Below are positions 1 through 5,190 of a stretch of 9,073 nucleotides of DNA, piece after piece. Source of the stretch: CAZWKX01 sp964614095. Lineage in GTDB: Bacteria; Actinomycetota; Acidimicrobiia; Spongiisociales; UBA11373. The notes beneath the pieces were generated by a model. It ran no database searches. It had not been told where the DNA came from and was given only the letters and a program-made list of their open reading frames with translations. The stretch's first letter is position 1. The number at the start of each line of letters is the position of its first letter. Location: assembly GCA_964614095.1 (NCBI GenBank), contig CAZTJO010000051.1:1-9073 (forward strand), read 5' to 3'. A program made the translations under genes and the position numbers.

Positions 1-2
1 TC

Positions 3-575
3 GAAGCGGCGCTGGGGCGTGCCCGCGACGGAGTCGAGCCGCCCCTGCTGGCGGCCACCCGCCTGCACCTGGACCTTCTGCTGATTCACCCCTTTGCCGA
101 CGGGAACGGACGGGCGGCGCGGCTGGCCACAAGCTGGATGCTGATGGCGGCCGGCTTCCGCTCCACCCTGTTCACCGCGGTGGAACAGCACAGCCGTCCC
201 CATCCGCGCCGGTATTTCCAGGCGTTCCAGGAGATGCGCGACAGCTTCCCGCTCGGCGACGAGCCCTGGCTGGTGGCCGCCCTCGAGATGATGCGCGACA
301 ACAGCCGGTATGCCGCCTTGTTCCTGGCCCGCGAGCAGGCGTTGCGGCAGACGCTCGATGAAGTCGGCATGGGCCGCGACGAGCAGGATCGGGTGCTGCT
401 CGATTTCGATCTGGCTCGCTCCAGCCCACATCCGGCGACAGCGCTGCTCGCGGGTGAGCGGTTCATCGAGATGGCCGCTGGCCTCTCGCTACGGCAACGG
501 AGCCTCTACCGGTATCAATTGCAGAGAGTGACCTTGGAGGCAGCCGAGGATGCCAAGAGGCGGAGGCTGCGATGA
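3..575 (+). CDS. Fic family protein, C-terminal part (5' end outside the window)
   Basis: Fic-domain proteins usually transfer AMP (or another nucleotide-derived group) from a nucleotide onto a hydroxyl side chain of a target protein; many act as toxins or post-translational regulators. The open frame enters from the left edge. Its 29th visible codon starts the complete Fic motif HPFADGNGRAAR (87-122), with catalytic His, acidic Asp, the GNGR anion-binding loop and final Arg all present, so the active site looks intact. Downstream, VEQHSRPHPRRYFQAF is typical of the Fic fold flank. The last 60 or so residues are helical and end in a basic tail (KRRRLR). No inhibitory (S/T)xxxE(G/N) helix is visible in the part shown; it could lie in the missing N-terminus, so the inhibition class cannot be decided. 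The stop overlaps the start of the next gene (ATGA), suggesting one operon. The target is unknown. Confidence 0.9.
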   Translation, partial: EAALGRARDGVEPPLLAATRLHLDLLLIHPFADGNGRAARLATSWMLMAAGFRSTLFTAVEQHSRPHPRRYFQAFQEMRDSFPLGDEPWLVAALEMMRDNSRYAALFLAREQALRQTLDEVGMGRDEQDRVLLDFDLARSSPHPATALLAGERFIEMAAGLSLRQRSLYRYQLQRVTLEAAEDAKRRRLR

Positions 576-1135
576 GCGGCCACAAGCTCCCGGCCTGGTA
601 CCGGTGCAGCGTCTGGGTACCCGCGGTGGTGGCGGCGATCGGGATCGTGCTGCTGCTGTTGGGCATCCTCGGGTTGTTCTTCTCCGAGGGCGACAAGCCG
701 CCGCCGGCCGAGTCGGTGACCTCCTCTGGGGCCGGGAGCACCACTTCGGCGTCGACGACCGGCACGTCGACGACAACGGCTCCCGCGGAGCCCGACACTG
801 AAGGCTTCATCGTCGATATGGGTGAGGCTTTGCGGGTTGGCGATGAGGTGCTCCTCTTCGACCGGCTCCACCCGGTGGTGCTGGAGCGCTACGGCGAAGA
901 GCAGTGCCGCACCTATCTCGAGACGCTGGAGGTCCCGGATCTGGTGCTCGAATTCCGGGATGTCACCGGGCCCGAGCCCTGGGACTGGACGCTCGACGAC
1001 CTCACCACCCCGTTTGCCGAGGCCTACACGGTGACGCTCTACAACAGCCAAGCCGGCGGCGAAACCGAGCTGCATCTGGTGCTGGTCGGTGGTGAGTTGC
1101 GCTGGTTTACCGACTGTGGCGACCCGATCGGGTAA
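572..1135 (+). CDS. Membrane-anchored protein with Ser/Thr-rich stalk and probable NTF2-like domain
   Basis: This 187-residue protein has no named function. Residues 1-13 are short and polar. Residues about 14-37 form one strongly hydrophobic segment (VVAAIGIVLLLLGILGLFF), either a signal anchor or an uncleaved membrane helix. Residues about 45-75 are a low-complexity Ser/Thr/Ala stalk, and the rest is a compact domain of about 110 residues ending in RWFTDCGDPIG. The pattern of an opening helix (FIVDMGEALRVGDEVLLFDRLHP), a second helix with Cys (EEQCRTYLE) and closing beta strands resembles NTF2/SnoaL-like domains of secreted actinobacterial proteins; this fold call is inference. Two cysteines could form a disulfide outside the cell. 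It starts inside the Fic stop codon (ATGA), with a GGAGG-like site about six bases upstream, so it is probably translationally coupled to the Fic gene. Confidence 0.8.
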   Translation: MSGHKLPAWYRCSVWVPAVVAAIGIVLLLLGILGLFFSEGDKPPPAESVTSSGAGSTTSASTTGTSTTTAPAEPDTEGFIVDMGEALRVGDEVLLFDRLHPVVLERYGEEQCRTYLETLEVPDLVLEFRDVTGPEPWDWTLDDLTTPFAEAYTVTLYNSQAGGETELHLVLVGGELRWFTDCGDPIG

Positions 1136-1170
1136 GGGTCCTGGGTGGCCCCGGCCGCAAACCCTGCCGT

Positions 1171-1213
1171 GGAGAAGGACGTTGCCGTGAACGTGTCCGT
1201 TCCGGCGGCCTAG
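1171..1213 (+). other. Orphan ribosome-binding site and GTG start cut off at the kup repeat
   Basis: A textbook Shine-Dalgarno sequence, GGAGAAGGA (1171-1179), stands seven bases before a GTG (1187-1189). The frame runs only eight codons (MNVSVPAA) and stops at TAG 1211-1213, which is already inside the repeated kup 3' end. The simplest reading is the 5' stub of a lost gene truncated at the repeat junction. A chance match cannot be excluded: the same frame is also open right after the TAA of the preceding gene. Confidence 0.3.
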
Positions 1214-1300
1214 ATCTCCAGCTGTACCCCCACCTCCATCACCTGGGTGCGGGGCAGCCCGAAGAAGCGGGGGGTGCCCGTCGCGATGTAGGAGCGATCG
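1210..1300 (-). pseudogene. Orphan 3' end of kup (potassium transporter remnant)
   Basis: Read on the minus strand, 1210-1267 encodes FFGLPRTQVMEVGVQLEI and a TAG stop. This is the conserved C-terminus of Kup potassium transporters and differs by one residue (T for A) from the end of the intact kup at 3373. Just upstream (1268-1300) the frame reads SYIATGTPR, which loosely resembles the usual Kup RNAxxxxR stretch, but the nucleotide match to the intact gene falls to chance level at base 1268. No transmembrane part of Kup is present. It is either a displaced gene end left by an integration event or the tail of a second, deleted kup allele. The longer open frame on this strand (to 1554) runs antisense to the AbiEi gene and is not a gene. 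Confidence 0.75.
1212..1267. repeat. 56-bp direct repeat, copy 1 (kup 3' end)
   Basis: This 56-bp stretch matches 3375-3430 at 55 of 56 positions, in the same orientation; the only difference is T/C at 1248. Identity starts at the first base of the kup stop codon (TAG here, TGA in copy 2) and ends sharply before 1268, beyond which about 12 of 29 positions match. The two copies bracket the AbiE/DUF3024 cassette and permease fragment. Confidence 0.9.
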
Positions 1301-1311
1301 ACGGTTCCTGC

Positions 1312-1350
1312 TGCAAAACTATCGGAATCCGATATGTTTGCAGCTATACT
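1312..1350 (+). promoter_or_regulatory. Palindromic operator and leaderless promoter of the AbiE operon
   Basis: A perfect 13-bp palindrome ATCGGAATCCGAT (1321-1333) is nested in a wider interrupted inverted repeat, TGCAAAAC (1312-1319) with GTTTGCA (1336-1342). A -10 element TATACT (1345-1350) ends six bases before the ATG at 1357, so transcription should start at or very near the start codon. There is no Shine-Dalgarno sequence, which fits a leaderless mRNA. No good -35 is seen; the palindrome sits where one would be. Known AbiEi antitoxins bind inverted repeats in their own promoter and repress it, so this is the likely AbiEi operator (inference). Confidence 0.65.
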
Positions 1351-1356
1351 CGCCTC

Positions 1357-1983
1357 ATGATCGAGGCGAAGTATCCCCCTATTGGAGCCCGTCTCAGCGA
1401 CGTGGCTGAGTCTCAGCGAGGCTGCTTCACCCGCGCTCAAGCGATTCGTGAGGGCGTGGACGACATGGATCTGCAACGCGCGGTGAAGAGTGGAGCAGTC
1501 GAGCGGCTCGATCATGGTGTCTATCGGATCACCGGGGCCGGCCACGACCTGCACCAGCGGCTTCGGGTGGCGTGGCTGCGGCTCCGCCCGGATCTGTCAC
1601 CTCGGGAACGAAGAGTCGGGCCCCACCTCTGGGTGTCGCACCGGTCGGCGGCCTCGCTGCTTGATCTTGGTGTCACCACCGCCGACGTGCCCGAGTTCAT
1701 CTCCGACCGACGCCTTCAGCCCCGGGCAGATGTCAAGATTCGAGTGCGGTCGGGTGGTCTGAAGCGGGGGGAATGGATGGTGTACGACGGTTTCGGGGTC
1801 ACCACGCCAGCACGGACTATCGCCGATCTGGCGGATGATCAGATGGACGGAGGGCACCTGGGACGGATCGTTTCGGACGCACTTGCCAGGAGTCTGGTCA
1901 CGGAGAGCGAGGTCGAGGCTGCGCTGGCGGGAAGGGCTGATCTCGATTCGATCTTGGAGCAGGCAACAGGCAAGGTGGGGTGA
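1357..1983 (+). CDS. AbiEi-type antitoxin / transcriptional regulator
   Basis: AbiEi proteins are the antitoxin partners of AbiEii nucleotidyltransferase toxins in type IV toxin-antitoxin / phage abortive-infection systems. They neutralise the toxin without stable binding and repress their own operon. The 208-residue product has the family layout. An N-terminal winged helix-turn-helix covers about residues 12-60 (RGCFTRAQAIREGVDDMDLQ, then a GAVERLDHGVYRITG wing). A C-terminal domain follows, with VSHRSAASLLDLG, an EWMVYDGFGVTTPARTIADL core and a closing helical segment. The start at 1357 is fixed by the adjacent -10 element (leaderless). The stop TGA (1981-1983) overlaps the ATG of the toxin gene, the usual antitoxin-first order with coupling. 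The family assignment is from sequence; antiphage activity in this organism is inference. Confidence 0.88.
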   Translation: MIEAKYPPIGARLSDVAESQRGCFTRAQAIREGVDDMDLQRAVKSGAVERLDHGVYRITGAGHDLHQRLRVAWLRLRPDLSPRERRVGPHLWVSHRSAASLLDLGVTTADVPEFISDRRLQPRADVKIRVRSGGLKRGEWMVYDGFGVTTPARTIADLADDQMDGGHLGRIVSDALARSLVTESEVEAALAGRADLDSILEQATGKVG

Positions 1984-2882
1984 TGGTTCCCGAGAAGGGT
2001 GTGCCGTACGCGACGGCAAGAGCTTTCGAACGGGCACTGGTTGATCGGATCACCAACGCCGCGGTGTCGTCGCGGTATGGAGTGACCGCACTCCGACGCC
2101 AGTTCGCCTACGCACGGCTGCTGGCGAGGTTGTTTCTTTACCAGCCCGAGCGTTGGGTCCTGAAAGGGGCCACCGGTCTGCTCGCTCGTCTGCCCGGCCA
2201 GGCCCGTCACAGTATCGACGTCGACCTCTACTTCGAGGGAGGGATAGAAGCCGCGCTCGATGCGCTGCGCGAAGCGGCCGAGGTCGATCTTGGCGACTTC
2301 TTCACCTTCGATATCGAACGTGCGGCGAGCTTGATAGGGGGTACTGCTGGGGGCAATCTCCGAGTGACCGCCTATCTCGGGGACAAGGTGTTTGAGACGT
2401 TCCGGGTCGACGTGGTCGTGACCCACACCATGACTGCTGGACCCGACCTGATTCCACCAATCGAACCAGTGGACATCCCGGGACTACGCAGCGTCGCCTA
2501 CCGTGCCTACCCGATCCCAGATCAGATCGCCGACAAGCATGCCGCCATGATCGACACCTACGCCGGTCGGCCCAGCACTCGTTACCGCGACCTCGTCGAT
2601 CTGGTGTTGATGGCGACTGCTCAAACGGTCGATGCGGGCGCGCTCCATACTGCCCTGGTGAGCGAACATCAACGACGGGGCACCTCGCCCTCGGCCACGC
2701 TGTCCCTGCCATCGGCTGATTGGCATCAGGGCTACCGAAAGATTGCCGCCGGCGTGCCCGACTTTGACTATCTCGACGCGGCCGAAGCCGTCGAAGTAGT
2801 CAGCCGTCTGGTCGCCCCGGTGCTCGCCGGGCTGACAAGGGGGACCTGGGATCCGAGTCGTCTGGAATGGAAGTCACCGTGA
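1983..2882 (+). CDS. AbiEii/AbiGii-family nucleotidyltransferase toxin
   Basis: The AbiEii family consists of DNA polymerase beta-like nucleotidyltransferases; characterised members stop growth by modifying RNA (tRNA for the mycobacterial MenT relatives). The 299-residue protein keeps the expected motifs: KGATG (residues 61-65) followed by RHSIDVDLYF with carboxylates D79 and D81; a third carboxylate D143 in FRVDVVV; IADKHAAM with D184-K185; and RYRDLVDLVL (200-209), the family's RxKDxxDL motif. All catalytic residues are present, so the toxin looks active. The ATG at 1983 overlaps the antitoxin stop (TGATG) behind an AAGGTGGGG site; a GTG at 1980 in the same frame would add one residue. The 3' end overlaps the next gene. 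The cognate antitoxin is the preceding AbiEi gene; the RNA target cannot be read from the sequence. Confidence 0.9.
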   Translation: MVPEKGVPYATARAFERALVDRITNAAVSSRYGVTALRRQFAYARLLARLFLYQPERWVLKGATGLLARLPGQARHSIDVDLYFEGGIEAALDALREAAEVDLGDFFTFDIERAASLIGGTAGGNLRVTAYLGDKVFETFRVDVVVTHTMTAGPDLIPPIEPVDIPGLRSVAYRAYPIPDQIADKHAAMIDTYAGRPSTRYRDLVDLVLMATAQTVDAGALHTALVSEHQRRGTSPSATLSLPSADWHQGYRKIAAGVPDFDYLDAAEAVEVVSRLVAPVLAGLTRGTWDPSRLEWKSP

Positions 2883-3223
2883 TCCCCGAACTCGATCTGA
2901 GGCGCGTCCGGCGATGGGTCGACGCCCGCAACGACAGCCTTCCCGAGCGTGCTCGAGGACTCATCCGCTTCGAGCTGGATGTCACCGATCGGACCGTCAC
3001 GATCCTCGAATGCCGCCCACCCTGGAAACCCGAGTACGGGCCCGAGTGGACACGATTCCCGATCGCCCGACTCCGGTACACGAAGACGAGACGCGAGTGG
3101 TCGCTCTACTGGCGGGATCAAAACCTCAAGTTCCACCAGTACGAGCTGGCGGCTCCGACGCCTCACATAGAGGAGCTCATCGCCGAGATCGAGCGCGACC
3201 CGACCTCGATCTTCTGGGGTTGA
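2867..3223 (+). CDS. DUF3024 family protein, third gene of the AbiE cassette
   Basis: This 118-residue protein matches the DUF3024 pattern: an N-terminal helix IPELDLRRVRRWVDAR; VTILECRPPWKPEYGPEWTR; a central RLRYTKTRREWSLYWRDQNL; and an acidic C-terminal helix ending DPTSIFWG. The family is common in actinobacteria, and its function is unknown to me. The reading frame overlaps the toxin gene by 16 bp from ATG 2867. A GTG at 2879 in the same frame is a good alternative start: it overlaps the toxin stop (GTGA), has GGAAG five bases upstream, and would give the usual short MIPELD... N-terminus. Either way it is transcribed and probably translated with the AbiE pair, making it a candidate accessory factor of the module. 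There is no signal peptide or membrane segment, so it should be cytoplasmic. Confidence 0.82.
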   Translation: MEVTVIPELDLRRVRRWVDARNDSLPERARGLIRFELDVTDRTVTILECRPPWKPEYGPEWTRFPIARLRYTKTRREWSLYWRDQNLKFHQYELAAPTPHIEELIAEIERDPTSIFWG

Positions 3224-3369
3224 GGACGGCCTACCCGAGCGGCGGCGAAGTGTTCATCGTGGCCAACGAGAACCTCGGTCTCATCCCTGGAGCCATTGCC
3301 ACCGCGGCCCTGCTTGCCGACTGTGTGCTCACCGTGGCGGTGTCGATGGCGCCCGAGACCGCCTTCCGC
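3223..3369 (+). pseudogene. Fragment of an APC-superfamily permease
   Basis: The + frame starting at 3223 encodes about 49 residues that read as an internal piece of an APC-type transporter: AYPSGGEVFIVANENLG, LIPGAIATAALLADCVLT, then VAVSMA. Full-length relatives have YPSGGG(A/S)YIVARENLG, then LPGLVAAAALLxDYVLTVAVSVSAG, around their second and third membrane helices. Neither a start nor the remaining helices are present. Similarity begins directly after the DUF3024 stop and ends just before the kup repeat at 3375. It is a non-functional remnant cut at both sides. Which APC subfamily it came from (amino-acid or KimA-like potassium transporter) cannot be decided from this piece. Confidence 0.65.
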
Positions 3370-3372
3370 CCC

Positions 3373-4859
3373 TCAGATCTCCAGCTGTACCCCCACCTCC
3401 ATCACCTGGGCGCGGGGCAGCCCGAAGAAGTAGGCGGCGTTGGAGGCGTTGCGGTGCAGAAGCGAGTAGAGGCGCTCGCGCCAGAGGACCATGCCCGGGA
3501 TGTCGGTGGGGATGATGGTCTCCTTGCCGANNNNNNNNNNNNNNNNNNNNNNNNNNNNNNNNNNNNNNNNNNNNNNNNNNNNNNNNNNNNNNNNNNNNNN
3601 NNNNNNNNNNNNNNNNNNNNNNNNNNNNNNCCGGTCACCAGCCAGACCAGCACCGGGTGCCATTGCCAGCGCTCCCGCATCACCACTCTCAGCAGCAGCG
3701 TGGTCAGCACCATCGTTGTGGTCACCGCCACCCCGTAAGCCCCGGCCAGATTGCTCGACGAGCCGAAGGTGATCACCAGGATCACACAGGCGGCCATGAG
3801 CGCCCAGTTGACCCAAGGCACGTACACCTGACCGATCTGGCGCGGTGAAGTGTGGTCGATCTGCACCCGGGGCAGGTAGCCGAGCTGTACCGCCTGCATG
3901 GTGAGCGAGTAGGCCCCGGAGATGAGCGCCTGCGAAGCGATGACCGTGGCCGCGGTGGCTAGCAGCACCAGTGGCAGCACCGCCCACTCCGGGGGCATTC
4001 GATAGAACGGGTTGACGATGTTTTCCGGGTCTTCTATCAGCAGCGCCCCCTGCCCCATGTAATTGAGGATGAGGGCGGGGAACACCAGGGTGAACCACCC
4101 GAGACGGATGGGACGCCTGCCGAAGTGACCCATGTCGGCAAACAGCGCCTCGCTTCCGGTCACCACCAGGAACACCGCCCCGAGGGCGAAGAATGCCAGA
4201 CGGGGGTGGGTGGTGAAGATGGTGAAGGCGTGCCCCGGGTTCACCGCCGACAGCACCCCGGGCTCGAGGGCGATCTGGTGAGCGCCGAGCACCGCCAGGG
4301 TGCCGAACCACACGATCATGATCGGCCCGAACATGGCGCCGATGGTGGCCGTGCCCCGGCGCTGGATGCTGAACAGGCCCACCAAGATCAGGGCGGCAAT
4401 CGGCACCACAAAGGACTCCAGGTGGGGTGCGGCGATCTCGAGACCCTCGACCGCCGAGAGCACCGAGATCGCCGGCGTGATCATCCCGTCCCCGTACAGC
4501 AGAGCTGTGCCGAACAGCCCGAGGAGGACCAGGCCCCAGCGGACTCGGGAGTTTCGCGACTGGGCCGAGGGCAGGATCAATGAGGTCAGCGCCAGGATTC
4601 CACCCTCGCCGTCGTTGTCGGCGCGCAGCACAAAGGCCAGGTACTTGAGAGACACCACGATGATCAGCGACCACACCATCAGCGAGATCACACCGAGGAC
4701 CGTCTCACGGGTCACCGCCAGACCCTCGGCGGCAACAAACGCCTGTCGCAAGGCATAGAGAGGGCTGGTGCCGATGTCGCCGTAGACCACGCCGAGGGCG
4801 CCCAGCGACATCACCATCAGGTATCCGGAACCGGCGCGGTCGCCGTCGCGGCGTGTCAT
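3373..4859 (-). CDS. kup: Kup potassium uptake transporter (interrupted by an assembly gap)
   Basis: Kup proteins are 12-helix membrane symporters that import K+ with H+. The N-terminal 409 residues are readable and match the family throughout: VVYGDIGTSPLY (D28, equivalent to E. coli D23), ADNDGEGGIL, YGDGMITPAIS (D124 in place of E. coli E116, a common conservative variant), TGSEALFADMGHFG (E237, equivalent to E229), NYMGQGALL, and VIASQALISGAYSLTMQAVQ. After the 100-N gap the last 51 codons (PTDIPGMVLWRERLY, ending QVMEVGVQLEI) lie in a different frame, as expected for a gap of arbitrary size. Kup is usually about 620-650 residues, so roughly 150-180 residues are hidden. The ATG at 4857-4859 is preferred over an in-frame ATG at 4913 because AGAGGA lies six bases upstream of it. 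The gene's last 56 bp are duplicated at 1212-1267. Confidence 0.93.
3375..3430. repeat. 56-bp direct repeat, copy 2 (true end of kup)
   Basis: This is the partner of 1212-1267 (55/56 identical). It encodes the last 18 residues of Kup plus the first base of the stop. The spacing between the copies is 2163 bp, which would be the length of the putative inserted unit. The copy lies at the 3' end of an otherwise intact gene, as expected where an incoming element restores the gene it enters. Confidence 0.9.
3531..3630. other. Assembly gap (100 N) inside kup
   Basis: A run of exactly 100 N, the conventional placeholder for unknown length. By comparison with full-length Kup it replaces the end of the membrane domain and most of the cytoplasmic C-terminal domain, about 450-500 bp. 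Confidence 0.95.
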
Positions 4860-4925
4860 CGATTTTCCTCTGTCGGCGGCGCCAACCGGCGTTGAGTACG
4901 GCGCCGGAGGCACGGCTTTGTGGGC

Positions 4926-4960
4926 AGGTCGGTCACCCGGTCAGGCGTGAGGTCGGTCAC
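4926..4960. repeat. 11-bp direct repeats upstream of kup
   Basis: AGGTCGGTCAC occurs at 4926-4936 and 4950-4960, 24 bp apart start to start, 67 bp or more before the kup ATG. Tandem sites about two helical turns apart are typical of dimeric or response-regulator binding, so this is a candidate operator. No known regulator motif is recognised. Confidence 0.45.
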
Positions 4961-4991
4961 GAGGAGCCAGCCTACGACAGCCGGCGCCGGG

Positions 4992-5027
4992 CAAGAACGA
5001 TCACTGTTGATCAGCCTCGCGTTCTTG
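4992..5027. repeat. Nested inverted repeat between the GH2 gene and kup
   Basis: The outer arms CAAGAAC (4992-4998) and GTTCTTG (5021-5027) enclose an inner palindrome GATCA-CTGT-TGATC (4999-5012). A further CAAGAAC lies at 5086-5092. It could be a protein-binding site or a weak terminator for the GH2 gene, but no T-tract follows on the minus strand. Confidence 0.4.
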
Positions 5028-5190
5028 TTCTCATTCCGTTGGAGTACCACCCGGTGCTGAGCAGCTTGCCGGCATGCAGAAAGGCCAAGAACAGGGTGTC
5101 GCCGCGGCGGCCGGGTCATCCGGACCACCCACTGCTCCGGCCTTGGGTTTGTTGTCGAGGATTGAGCCCGCCTGACGCGAAGCCGAGTTT

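Larger units (their letters stand above)
4860..5190 (-). promoter_or_regulatory. Intergenic region upstream of kup, with repeats
   Basis: No convincing gene lies in these 331 bp. The segment holds the kup Shine-Dalgarno sequence (AGAGGA on the minus strand, 4866-4871), two direct copies of AGGTCGGTCAC (4926-4936 and 4950-4960), and a nested inverted repeat at 4992-5027. I could not pick out a convincing -35/-10 pair for kup. I looked for the conserved cores of a c-di-AMP (ydaO-type) riboswitch, which controls many K+ transporter genes, and did not find them. Confidence 0.5.

Noticed and set aside
572..1213. Stop-codon readthrough extending the membrane protein by 25 codons to TAG 1211-1213
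   Set aside because: The frame after TAA is open but short, with no readthrough context; the orphan ribosome-binding site within it is a better explanation.
1210..1554. A 114-codon minus-strand ORF ending in the Kup C-terminus
   Set aside because: Only its last 20 or so codons resemble Kup; the rest is antisense to the AbiEi promoter and gene, so it is a remnant fused by chance to an open frame.
2914..3738. A 274-codon + frame spanning DUF3024, the permease fragment, kup antisense and the N-gap
   Set aside because: It crosses the assembly gap and is antisense to kup; only 3223-3369 has recognisable protein similarity.
5014..5100. A protein-like minus-strand stretch (DTLFLAFLHAGKLL...) between the GH2 gene and kup
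   Set aside because: Short, without a start or ribosome-binding site, preceded in frame by a stop, and not recognised as any family.
4860..5190. c-di-AMP (ydaO/yuaA) riboswitch upstream of kup
   Set aside because: Often present before K+ transporter genes, but the conserved cores (such as a GGTACGGGGGA-like block and the GTCAGCTAAC-like end) were not found on the minus strand.
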